DNA of 64,000 bases. Origin: Akanthomyces muscarius (taxonomy: Eukaryota > Ascomycota > Sordariomycetes > Hypocreales > Cordycipitaceae). Location of the stretch: NCBI RefSeq assembly GCF_028009165.1, contig NC_079242.1, positions 1,116,001 to 1,180,000 of the forward strand. Direction: 5' to 3'. The notes below the pieces were generated by a model. The model was given only the letters and a program-made list of their open reading frames with translations, was not told where the DNA came from and did not search any database. Positions 46,701 through 56,146 of the stretch are shown piece after piece. The position numbers and the translations under genes were made by a program. How positions within the stretch are numbered: position 1 is the first letter of the stretch; the number at the start of each line of letters is the position of its first letter.

Positions 46701-47230
46701 GTTCGGATGAGGTAATCGCGGTGACTCTCTCCTGGTAGTCTGGCAGATTTTGCGGTGGTTGGGACTTCGAGAGGATCTTGCTCGTGGCGTTTTCTCATGC
46801 GCGACTGAAAGTCGGAAATATCATTAGTCAAGTGGAGGATTTCCTGCTCAATCTTGGCAACCTCTTTGCGAATGTTGCCGGCCTGGTAGGGATTCGTGGC
46901 GGCCCGTTCGAGGCGCTTCCTTTCCTTGTCCAGCTGCAGCTTCAGTCGCTGGCGCGAGGCCTCGAGCTTTTCAATTCGAGCCTTGTCCTTTTTGTCCTCT
47001 TGTTCCATAATTGCCGCGTTGGCTTGGAGCGTAATGTCGCGTTCGAGCTCATCCTGGTCGCGAACGGTGCCGGTCAGGTTTTTGAGCGCATCCTCTTCCG
47101 TCATGCCGGCCAGATTGGTCTGCTCGGTGGTGGCCTCTCCGGCTTCGCCATGAGCAGCAGCGACCATCTTGTCGACCAAATCACTCCGTCGTTCGGCATT
47201 TTCAGCCGTTCCATTTTCTTCGTGGTCCAT
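43772..47230 (-). CDS. RAD26: Transcription-coupled repair SNF2 ATPase RAD26 (CSB/ERCC6 homologue)
   Basis: Single exon, about 1152 residues from the ATG at 47230; the frame is open a little further but without an ATG. A coiled-coil, Glu/Lys-rich N-terminus holds the 'DLERDITLQANAAI'-like CSB leader. The SNF2 core then shows motif I 'GGIVGDEMGLGKTVQLIAF', motif II 'DEGH', motif III 'LSGTPVQNNLTELWSLFDFI', motif V 'TRTGGLGTNLTGADRIIIFD' and motif VI 'QARERAWRLGQNKPVKIYRL'. The C-terminal part keeps 'FMLMIKQYINRHGGQVPSKML', a conserved Rad26/CSB winged-helix-like region. It acts in the nucleus on stalled RNA polymerase II. Divergent from the PanE-like gene over about 0.9 kb. Confidence 0.95.
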   Translation of the reverse strand: MDHEENGTAENAERRSDLVDKMVAAAHGEAGEATTEQTNLAGMTEEDALKNLTGTVRDQDELERDITLQANAAIMEQEDKKDKARIEKLEASRQRLKLQLDKERKRLERAATNPYQAGNIRKEVAKIEQEILHLTNDISDFQSRMRKRHEQDPLEVPTTAKSARLPGESHRDYLIRTGKITPFARVGGPRPAGVQGQLADAILDAEEQAAAEQLDAPDQEPASHQLLRRPGFEEEVSTAASTPAASSGAVESEFSLRPRKKQRREKSSSPSQDYEPEASDASGSGDSTVWKQGTEDDLIREERRKNKVKAAVKAQEQIDLTKIDDGDEKLYKRRLNDWISRRSRARRSRRQAQDSTDAGADSDPEEDEWTKPSPDHPDWSIDDNLKVPGDIHPSLFGYQKTGVQWLAELYKQRVGGIVGDEMGLGKTVQLIAFVAALHSSKKLKRPVIVVAPATLLRQWVSEFHRWWPPLRVSILHSSGSGMLNPAVEDDYDLDHFRPMASKSAKAARRIIRGVVDKGHVLVTTYTGLQTYAEDLLRVEWEYAVLDEGHKIRNPNAEITVTCKELNTPNRVILSGTPVQNNLTELWSLFDFIYPMRLGTLVNFRTQFEIPIRQGGYANASNLQVMTAEKCAEALKETISEYLLQRLKADVAADLPEKTEQVLFCKLTDGQRKAYETFLRSDEVSAILNRRRQSLYGIDILRKICNHPDLLDKKLSEKAGYDYGSPRLSTKLQLTKDLLQNVMIPNGHKMLLFSQGKLMLNIIEKCMRDCSISYLRMDGETPVDQRQPMIDRFNNDPDVHVFLMTTRTGGLGTNLTGADRIIIFDPDWNPSTDLQARERAWRLGQNKPVKIYRLMTEGTIEEKIYHRQIFKQFMTNKVLKDPKQRSSYDLSDLYDLFTYNGGGEAAAQRSEVFRGAEVDITMGDGGASNQNVDPDYEKQELKQMDLVAAMEEFKEDKAAQDERRMLDGIFARSVNSAYDHEQIVNGPSKAKADVAVLRHEANQVAKQAAAHLRRAGQEARSVPIGTVTWTGEVGQGGRPGGNRRRAGPSSAGILSNLADRQGLDDGAGSGSFRAGTPGAERNLKAKDFMLMIKQYINRHGGQVPSKMLVDHFNPYCPGKKQSDEFKTALDTIAMLSKTGGAGRGMWSLKPGFK

Positions 47231-48140
47231 GATGGCCAATGCACGTCAACGATGGCAGCGGCAGTGACGGTCGAGCAGGTTGCTGCAAGGGACGGCCACA
47301 GCACGAGAAACGAACTCGACGATTTTTCGTCCGGTCCAAGGACTACTCTCTTCTCAGACTGACTAGAACGTGTGCAAGTGCCTAATGCATTGTAAAGTCC
47401 AGTGTCAAATATTTCTTGTCGAGGCTTGAAAGTGGCAATCTGTCACCGTGAATGAGAGTGGCGCTGACCAGGTGGCAAAGCGAAATGCGTAGTAATCAGA
47501 GGCACTTTCCGAGTCGTTCCCCAGTCTCTAGCAGCCCATAATGCGTCGGTTGACAAATTATCTTTTCTCTAACGTTGATGTGGGAGATTCGAGATGGAGA
47601 TTAACGGCAGACGTCATGGACAAGACGATGAGAAATCGTGAATCTCGAGTCCAGGCAGCCTAGCCCGCTAAAAATTAGTGGCCAAGAGCGCTGAATGTGC
47701 GGCATGCTGCCTTGCACTCCACAGGCACGTGCAGGCGTTCCAGCGCTGGGTCTCAACTACCTACCTAGGTATTCAGCTCCTCGTGCAGTATGGCGTATGA
47801 GTATCTATTTATCACCAAGGGCATTTAATATATGAAAGCAGATGATGGCGACATACTTCTGCAAATCATACGCCCACCTGTTAAGCAATATAAGTTCATC
47901 TATATTTTTCCAGCCCTAGACGCCAATAGTAAGCCACTTCTATTTAAGCACCTTACTTCTTATTCGACCCGCTAACTACCTACCTTACAAGCTCCATCTG
48001 GTCTCTGGTAGGGCGTGGAAGCTTGCCTATTGCTTGCAGCTTACATGCTCGTCACAGTAATCTCAACTTGACGATTGCATCGAGTCAAAACGCCATTGGC
48101 CGTCAAGATTTGTCCCATTTTATCGCCGGTATATACTGAA
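47231..48140. other. Divergent promoter between RAD26 and the ketopantoate-reductase-like gene
   Basis: 910 bases, AT-rich from about 47770 on. It holds a TACCTAGGTA palindrome at 47762-47771, the same core as in the TCTP promoter, and TATATAC at 48130-48136. No gene recognised. Confidence 0.55.
48130..48136 (+). promoter_or_regulatory. TATA-like element before the PanE-like gene
   Basis: TATATAC lies only a few bases before the first in-frame ATG at 48141. If it is a real TATA box, transcription would start downstream of that ATG and the ATG at 48240 would be used. Confidence 0.35.
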
Positions 48141-49577
48141 ATGTGGGGGAAAGCCTCACACCCGTTGCTTTCTTCCTGCAGTCGCCTTACTCCCTCTTCT
48201 CCTCACGCCGCCTGGGCCGGCATCGCTGCGAGCAGACGAATGGTCTCTCGGGTCACTGCGCCAGCATGGCTCTCCTCGCTACTAAAAGAAAACAACCCGG
48301 CACCAAAGCTCTACGCGTGGACACCAGCACATCTAGGTCTCTCCACCGGTTCGCCGCCTTCGTCGTCCTCGCTGTCGACCCAGCCGCCAGCCGCCGATGA
48401 TGCCCGTCGCCGCTTGCACATTCTCGGCCTCGGGAACCTAGGCCGCCTATACGCCTTGTACATCCGTTCTCGCGCCGATCCGCCTCCCATCACGCTCATT
48501 GTCCATCGCAAGGAGCTCCTCTCGCAATGGCACGAGAGCAACGGCATCGAAATCACCACACACCACGGCCAGGTGCACACCTGCAAGGACTTTGACATTG
48601 AATGGTGGACGGAGGAGAAGCCGCCGTCCCAGACCGGTCGTCTCGCGCCCCCCGTTCGCGAAGCAGCCGACGGCGGCGCCATCCAGAACCTCCTTGTCAC
48701 GACCAAGGCGCAGGCCGCACTGCCCGAGGTGGACCGCATGCGCCGCTACCTTGGCGCGCAGACCTCGGTGGCCTTTGCACAGAACGGCATGTCCAAGCTG
48801 TGGCCGCCGCACGGCGCCGCCTACATGGCCGCGCGCTTCCCCGCCGGCGACGGCTTCAACGCCCTGCTCTGCGTCACCAACCACGGGCTCTACTCGACGG
48901 GCGCCTTCCGCAGCGTCTTTGCCTCGCCCGCCGACGCCTACCTCGGCCCCGTCCTGCTGCAGAGCACGGCTGGCGCCGCCGCCGCGCCGCCCAGCGCCGC
49001 GTATCTTACCTCGCAGGTCACGAGCACGCCGGTCCTCGCGGCCAAGGCCTTCAGCAGCCTCGACGTCTGGGTGCTGCAGCTCGAGAAGCTCATCATCAAC
49101 ACGTGCATTAACCCGCTGACGGCCATCCTGCGCTGCAAGACGGGCGGGCTGTTCGCCGCGCCGGACGGCGTCCCCGCGCAGGTCATGGACCTCATGCTCG
49201 CCTCGTCGAGCCGCATCCTGCAGGCCCTCGTCGCGGACCCGAGCAACGAGGCCATCCTCGCGACGGACACGCAGGGCCGCAGCGTCGCCGCGCTGCGGGC
49301 GGAGCTCACGGCGCGGTTTGCCCAGCCGCGGCTGCGGGACATGCTGCACCGCGGCGGGCTGCGCGTCAAGGACAACAAGAGCTCCATGCTGCAGGACGTC
49401 GAGGCCGGCAAGCCCACGACCGAGATCCGAGACTTCAACGGCTGGCTCGTCGACATGGCGGCCTACCTCGGCGACGACGCCATCGATGTCGGCGTCCACG
49501 AAAAGGTCATTGATCTAGTTGAGCGGCGGGTAGTGATGGACGAGCAGCAGCTCGCGGCGCACATTTTGGCAGCATGA
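48141..49577 (+). CDS. 2-dehydropantoate 2-reductase-like protein (ApbA/PanE family)
   Basis: Single exon, 478 residues from the ATG at 48141, or about 445 from a second in-frame ATG at 48240. The N-terminus is rich in Ser, Arg and Ala with few acids, so the longer form could be mitochondrial. The NAD(P)-binding motif is 'LHILGLGNLGRLYALYIRS' (GxGNxG), followed by 'ITLIVHRKELLSQW'. The middle has 'LLVTTKAQAALPEVDRMR' and 'SVAFAQNGMSKLWP', both family positions, and the C-terminal helical domain contains 'EKLIINTCINPLTAILRCKT', with the Lys/Asn pair expected in the active site, and 'SSMLQDVEAGKPTTEIRDFNG'. Family reaction: NADPH reduction of ketopantoate to pantoate for coenzyme A. Fungi often have several paralogues, so the exact substrate is not assured. 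Confidence 0.88.
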   Translation: MWGKASHPLLSSCSRLTPSSPHAAWAGIAASRRMVSRVTAPAWLSSLLKENNPAPKLYAWTPAHLGLSTGSPPSSSSLSTQPPAADDARRRLHILGLGNLGRLYALYIRSRADPPPITLIVHRKELLSQWHESNGIEITTHHGQVHTCKDFDIEWWTEEKPPSQTGRLAPPVREAADGGAIQNLLVTTKAQAALPEVDRMRRYLGAQTSVAFAQNGMSKLWPPHGAAYMAARFPAGDGFNALLCVTNHGLYSTGAFRSVFASPADAYLGPVLLQSTAGAAAAPPSAAYLTSQVTSTPVLAAKAFSSLDVWVLQLEKLIINTCINPLTAILRCKTGGLFAAPDGVPAQVMDLMLASSSRILQALVADPSNEAILATDTQGRSVAALRAELTARFAQPRLRDMLHRGGLRVKDNKSSMLQDVEAGKPTTEIRDFNGWLVDMAAYLGDDAIDVGVHEKVIDLVERRVVMDEQQLAAHILAA

Positions 49578-50738
49578 ACTATAAATCTAACAAGCTGATG
49601 GAGCCCAGAGAGCGGCAGGGAGAAAGCAGTAAAGCTGCTGGACATGATTCATCGCAACCCTGCCGTTTTGAACAACCCGTGGAGCGGAGGGTGTTTAGCT
49701 ATCTGGAGTCGAAGAGGACAGTATGGAAAGCGCAAACATTGAGACACTCGTTCAGTGCAGTTGTTCTCATGTACAATAGCGACGTCCTGTGGCGCTATTG
49801 ATGCCACGGCCCGTTACTTTTCATGCCTACATGGCGAAGAAAAGGGCGAAATCGAGCTCACGCGTTCCGTTCAAGACAAATTGCACGCGCCAAGAAGGTG
49901 TAAAAGGTTCCCAAACGAATCTATTAATGAGGGAAACTCAAAAAAAGCACTAGATTCATCTTTGTGTCGCAGTAAAGCGTTAATTCTTACATGTACCACT
50001 CCAGCCAGAATAAGCGTCAGCAATTTGAAAAGCAAAACTAATAATACTTTGACTTCATAAGATTCTTCTTTCCTTTGCCATCGCCCCCTCGCCTTTGGTG
50101 TCGTTTTTTGTCCACATTTGGGGGTAATAAATGCACCGTTCAATGCCCATGTCCCGATAGAGTTCCCCCCATCCGTAGCAAAACTATCCAAGAAAACGCC
50201 GGTGCTGGGTATTTGTAAAAAAAAGATGATACACCCCAATTTCAATGAATATTTTTTTTCTCACTTCATTCCTGCTTCACTTCCGCGTTTCAATTGAAAC
50301 GTGCACGCGGCATACCCGCTTTCATCCATCCCAATTCTTGGCCGAAAGCCAAACTTCGAGTGACAAACGGGTCGAGCAAGATGGGATGGAGTAAGAAACT
50401 TAGCAGTGTATGCTTTAGTTATCCTTTTGCCTCCGGCCACGACAATTGTCCCAATATAAAAACAAAACTCAGGGTAGCGAATTCCAAACGCGCATGCATG
50501 ATAAATCGTGATAAAATAAGACGAATATGAAACGAAAAACGGCAAGACAAATAAGCCAGATTAACCCACGTCAAGATTCCAAAAAGTATAGTATCGATAA
50601 AAAAAGGTAAAGGAGTGAAAGAAGTAGAAAAAAGTTGAGGTGGGTGTGTCTGTCGGTAACTGTTGCGAATTGGTCATTTCCAACCATTCTGCTTCCCAGT
50701 GTACTGATGCGTGATTTGTAGTCTTTTCGTCATTTCCA
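49578..50738. other. Convergent 3' flanks of the PanE-like and Myb genes
   Basis: 1.16 kb, AT-rich, with A and T runs. No credible gene. Confidence 0.5.
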
Positions 50739-52130
50739 TTATTGTTCTGGCATTCCCTGGTGATGCTTCTCTGGGAAGGGCAGATGTCGATTTCCCCCCG
50801 GGTACATGACGATGCCGCTCTCGGAAGGACCAGGTTCAGGCGACATGGGTGGGTGGTAGTCCTCATCGCTGATACCAATCTGGGCGGCACGTTCGCGACA
50901 CGCTGCGGGTGTGAACCCGGTTCCGACTTTGTGAGCAATGATTCTCCATTTCTCGTTTTCGTAGTCTTGTAATGCGTTGCGAAGCTTTTGGTCCTGTTTT
51001 AGCTCTGTTAGAGACCTATATCAACAATTTCAATGGTAGCGCAATAGACAACGTACCATGTCATCTGTCCATAGCGTCGTTTTCGCTTTGAGTTTTGTGC
51101 AATACCGTACTTGTAGCGTCCCCGATGAGCGGCCGGGAAAGAAATCAGCGATTTGCTTCCACGTTAGGTTCTTCTGCTCCTTGAGCAGAATCAACAACTG
51201 GTCATCTTCTGCTGTAAACTTGAGCTTCGGTCCCCGCGGCCTTGGTGCTGGCATTGGCATGCCTTCTTGTCCAACCATGCTGGCAGCCGAGAGCTGCCCC
51301 GATTCGTCTCGTCGCATCATTTTGGAGGGCGGTCCCATGTCCGGCAGGTGATGGTGATGTGTCATGGGCAGCGGTGGCGTGCCAGCCAAACCACTGCCTG
51401 AAGAGTAGCTTCCTCCCATTGGTGTTGTCACCATCCCACCGAGGCCGGTGTGATGATGCAGGTCTTGCATGCCTGCGGAGGTCAAGTCAAAGTCCTCCGG
51501 TCGTGGTCTCTTGCCAGAACTGCTTCCTTGATGCGGCGATGATGGCGAGTGACGCTGATTGGAAGGTGACATGGTTGGATATAGAGGGTTAATTAGAGAT
51601 CCGTGTGCCCCGAATGGATTTCCCATTCGGTCTCGAGGCGGGCCCATGGCTGGACTGAAGAGAAGCTGCGAAGAGCCGTGCGGGGATGCCTGCGGGTGTG
51701 TGAGAACCTGTTGGTGGTGGGAGGTGGCAGCATCTGTGTTCGAGTCTGGCTGGATTCGAGGAGCACTAGAATCTGCTGTGATGTCTCTCTGGTATGGGTT
51801 AGGGTGGTGCTGTTGGTGGTGGTCCTGGCCATGCTGCCGCTGTGTATCGGAGAAGGCGGACGTGTCATATGCGGCGTGGACTTGCCTCTGGTCAGCAGAG
51901 GGCGAGAGCTGACCAGAGTAGTCCACATTGTAAGTGTTTCGATAGTTGTCCGCCAGCGTGGTCTTGATGCATGGATCCCTCCAGAGCGATCCGCCCTGAA
52001 CGGTCGCCGGTCTGTAGATGGAAATAATGTTCGATATGGCGCCCCGAGATGGGCGACTTGGGGGGGGGGGGAGGAGAGCACGTTTATGGTAGGAGTAGAA
52101 AAGGAAGAATGTTGGCTTTGAGAATGGCAA
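50739..52130 (-). CDS. Two-repeat Myb/SANT DNA-binding protein (5' end unresolved)
   Basis: Two coding exons are clear: an upstream one ending at 51057 and 50993-50739; the 63-nt intron has donor GTACGT, branch CTCTAACAG and acceptor AAAACAG. Spliced, 'TTLWTDDM' joins 'DQKLRNALQDYENEKW'. Two SANT/Myb repeats result: 'FTAEDDQLLILLKEQKNLTW...FFPGRSSGTLQVRY' and 'LWTDDMDQKLRNAL...KWRIIAHKVGTGFTPAACRERA'. The N-terminal region is Gln/His/Pro/Ser-rich, as in fungal regulators. The frame is open to 52130, but the first in-frame ATG is at 51647; the coding-like region before it points to an upstream exon I could not place. Taking 51647 as start gives 281 residues. A nuclear regulator; targets unknown. 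Confidence 0.75.
52052..52072. repeat. G homopolymer run upstream of the Myb repeats
   Basis: A run of about a dozen G in the plus strand near 52060-52072 (C on the Myb coding strand), a likely slippage site and one reason the 5' end of the Myb gene is hard to read. Exact borders are approximate. Confidence 0.55.
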
Positions 52131-55100
52131 GAGAAAGCCAGCAGACTAAATCTCTTTTCTCGACTTGGGAAGAGGAAAAGAAGAGAGAAGAGAGAAAAAG
52201 GCCTGACTATGCTTGGCCTGCCTTGCTCGCTGTGGGTATCGGCAAGGATTGATGGGGAGAGTGGTTGTTAATAAACTGATTGGCGACGGCAATGCAGCCG
52301 CGTGAGGGAAGCAGGGCGGGCAGAAGCGCCGACCTGGCGGAGATGTCTGGTGACAGATGTCCCCGTAGCGAAGTCCTGCTCTTTAAAAAATCGAAAGTAT
52401 AAATTTCCGATGGGAATTCACAGCACGACAGCTCTTGTTGGCCAATTTACAGCAAAATGCGTGGGCAAATGAGCAGTGAGTGGTGTGCAGCAAGGCGCTG
52501 AACAGGGGCGTGTTTCGGCGTCGTCTCGAAAATGGCGGGAATGGGAAATAGGCAGAGTGTCGACTTGCGCAGACGCTCACATGTGGTGTATGTGTATTTT
52601 GGTTGAGTTATGCCAGTATGCTCCAATGGTAAGATTCTGGCATCAAAGGCATGAACGCTCGAAATAAGCTGTCGCGAGATGTTGTATTAGCTTGGCTGGT
52701 GATGTATTCTGCGCGGCCAGGTCTCGTAGTGGTGAAGCACATAAGATCTGACGTTTATAGCGCCGTCACAGGGATCATATATAAACGACTCGAGACTTTT
52801 TCTCTGTGGAGATTCCAAGCATGAATATTAATGGGAGAAGCTCATTATCCAGAGTTGATGCCGAGGATTGAGGGCAGAGAGAGGGAGGATCCCCGTGGTG
52901 TGCGATGGGGTGTGTTTGTTGAGACTTTTTAAGTCTGAAAGCTTGAAGCCCGCCGCTAAGTTGCTAGACAGGGTGGGCTTGAGAGCCTGTCGATGGCTTT
53001 CCTTGACTAGATGCACATGAGATTCTACCATGTGCACGACCCATCTTGACCCTCAAGGGCGTTGCGGCCACGCCTTGTCGACGGGGGGCTGGTGCCGAGG
53101 ACGGTGCTTGACTGGAGACGAGACAATTTGACCAAGTTATGCAGCTAAGCAACTGTGGACAGCCACAGGTAGATACGGACCTTGTAGCTCCAAGAGCGCT
53201 CCCCGGAGTCTCCATACGAGGCGCGATTGGCACGAAATCATGTAGTAGCCATGGCACTTGGAGGGTATACTTGAGTGTGAGTGGGAGAAACTGGGGCCAA
53301 CCTGCAGATGGGTGCATGTATCGTCGGCCGCCAACCGGCCTCATTAACCAGATGCGTAAAGTTAGTGGTACCTACGTTGAGAGGAGTCTGAATAGTACTG
53401 AGTATGAGGGAGACAACGTGCAGGCAGACAAGTTGCGTTGCTTTCTGGCCATTGGAGCGCCAGAGCGTTCCCGGTTACTGGGTACTATAGTTGAAGCGAC
53501 TAGGTATCTGCTAGAGGAGGAGATGGTCTGCAGGGGATAAAAGCGAATGGATGACAGCCTAGCAGGCTTCCTTTGCCCTGCAACGGCCAGGCAGCTCGGC
53601 TCGTAGACAGGCATGTTGTTAACAGTCATGCCGTGGCAATTCTTGATGGACCAAAGAGCAGCAGGTATGGAGCTACCAGTGTCGCAAGGCAAGCCCAATG
53701 CAAGCCGCGTCTGGCCAAGGCGGAGCGGATTGGCTGTAAGCAGACCAAAAAAAAAATTGCAAGGAAGAGCTGCAAGTAAGTTGAAGCAAAGATGCCAGTA
53801 GGTGGGTACTGGCTGTAATGACAGGGGTTGAATGGAAAGATTTTGAGGGGGGTGGATGTATTGCATGCATACACCAAATACCGTTATAGTCGAGGGTGTC
53901 GGAGGCGCGAGGTGGGCTTGTACCTTGTCGTAAGGACAAAAGAACCCTTGGCCACAAGTCACGCACAGCCAGTCTGGAGCGGTCCTGCAGCGCGGTCCAG
54001 CGAAAAGTAAAAAAAACCACTGCTTTTGAAGACCAACGACGAGGTTGACACGAGTGCGCGGAACCGGGCGGGCCCCGTCGCAGTCTTGAGTAGGTAGCAG
54101 CACGGACGGAGCAGTGCACACCAGAGCTCCGTAGAAGGATGGATGCAGTGTCAGAATGGTTTGGAGTGTTCGGGTTGACGCGCGTGTGTGAATGGTGGTG
54201 TCTGATGTTTGGTACGTGTGGTGTGCCTGACTTCGGCCTGGGCCTGGAAAGTGGCTGAAATGTTGTGCGGGATGAATGTCACAAGCCACCGGCAGCCAAA
54301 GATCAGACCGACTGCAACTGGGCGGGCTAAAGGATGGCCTGGTGGCTGACGAACTCAACAACCGGCAGAACGAGCATGTCTGTGCACGTTGGGATGCAAC
54401 CCAGGGCGGCGTGTAGCTCGATGGGCTAAGGAAAAAAAAGGGCCGGAGGTGTAGCCCAGAATGGGCGTGGACCTCGACCGACTTTGATTTTTCTTTCGGA
54501 CCTTATTAAACCCAACTAGAGCCTGGCTGCGGCGCAGAGAGCAGATGAAGGCGGCGCACAACTATGCAAGAGGAGCGGGCGCAAGCCAACGGACATGAAC
54601 AGGACGGGATTTCGTCTCAAGAGATTAAGACGATGCGCTGCTTGGCAGGCGGCGGCATAGCTGATGATTGTGAATCCATGCTGGCAAGACTGAGACGGTA
54701 GCGAGCTGCGACAGCCCAATGGACGCTACAGAGCAGAGCTCCGTTGTGGGGGATCGAAACCCGCGGGGGTGTCGCAGCACAACTTGATGGTTACCAATCA
54801 AGCGAGGCTGTCATGTCTGTTAGTCTGCTGGCGACAGGCTCTCGTGAGGAGGCGAGCTTGACGGACTGTTACATAGACAGGTTGTTAGCATGTGTTGGTG
54901 CAAGCTCAAGAGTTGTGCTGTGCTGTGCCGAGCCGAACGCCGCCGCAAGCCTGGTTACCAGTCCCGACCTGGTCAACTATTTAGTGTACTGGCAACTAGT
55001 TACCAGTATCGATATGGCGGTCGCGCTGGGAGATGGGCCAGGGTGAGGGTGTGTGTGCGATGTGCATGTGCATGTGCATGTGGAATTGGCCATGGATGGA

Positions 55101-55270
55101 GGTATGGAGAGTGGGCTGATTTGAGCGAGAGGCCATCCAATCCGAACCCTACCCATGCAGGGAGCATTGGCATTGGGGGGATTGATTTGGGGCGGGCTGG
55201 ATTGGTGTGCAAGGGTATTGCCGAGGAGCGAGGATGGTGGCGATGGTGGTATTGATGATGAAGGCGATGT

Positions 55271-55307
<37 letters not shown>
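55271..55307. repeat. TGA trinucleotide microsatellite, about 12 units
   Basis: Uninterrupted TGA/GAT repeat in the gene-free stretch upstream of the Myb gene. Confidence 0.9.
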
Positions 55308-55493
55308 CGTGGTGAAGCTGGTGATGGTGGTGGTGGTAGTAATGGTGGTGTTGTTTTGGAAAATACTGCACGTCTCTGCCTGCGTCTCTTTGCTGACAGA
55401 TCGACTGCTGGCCGTTTGCTGTCGTGTTCCGTCGCCGTTTGCACGATGCCCAGCCAAAAGACCCGTACCTGAACTGACTAGAGACACTCGCTG

Positions 55494-55532
55494 TGGACAG
55501 TCGACGACAGTGGAGTGGACAGTCGACGACAG
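55494..55532. repeat. 17-nt direct repeat, two copies
   Basis: TGGACAGTCGACGACAG at 55494-55510 and again at 55516-55532, separated by TGGAG. Each copy holds the palindrome GTCGAC. Confidence 0.85.
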
Positions 55533-56094
55533 GGAAGGAATGCCCAACGGCGGGCGCCCCTCCTTCCTTACTCGTAAGCCTCGCCGTCCTGGCCCAACCT
55601 GGCGCCTGGGATGCCTGCCTGCTTGGCCTGGCCCCGGCTAGCCTCCGTGCCCTCCGCCCAGGCACCACCCCGGCTATTGCAGCCTCCTCCCCTCTGAGCT
55701 GCCATCCTGGGAAGGCTTCCGTCAACCCAAAACCGCCTCATTCAACGCCCATATCTCCATAGCCCCAGTCCTTCTAATTTCCTTCCTCTCCCTCTACCGA
55801 CATGCTCGCCCTGCCTGCGACGGGTCGCTGTTCCCACCTGCCTTGAGCATTGCGAAAGAGGTCCTGCGGCCATTTCCGATTCTCGTACTGCGCAATCCGT
55901 CGACTAGTTAATCATCCATTTCCTTTCGCAATGCACACTAACTTAGGTACGCCAACAACGGCCAATAATGTGGTGTGTGCTGCACGATGCGGCTAGCCCC
56001 GGCTGCGAGTATGCAAAAAGAAACAGGTTCAATACGGCGTATCCTTTTAAGCGGAGGAAAATTAACAACAGTCACAGTCGCAGTCGCAGTGTGC

Positions 56095-56100
<6 letters not shown>

Positions 56101-56142
<42 letters not shown>
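56101..56142. repeat. CTG trinucleotide microsatellite, 14 units
   Basis: Fourteen uninterrupted CTG units. It is not inside a credible coding region. Confidence 0.9.

Positions 56143-56146
<4 letters not shown>

Noticed and set aside
53372..54361. 329-codon open frame on the minus strand in the 5.4-kb gap
   Set aside because: Starts at TTG, not ATG, shows no domain, has a Ser/Cys/Pro-heavy chance-like composition and no splice partner.
54740..54810. tRNA-like stretch (GTTTCGATC T-loop-like and GATTGGTAACC D-loop-like on the minus strand)
   Set aside because: Acceptor and anticodon stems do not pair; the arms cannot be folded into a cloverleaf by eye.
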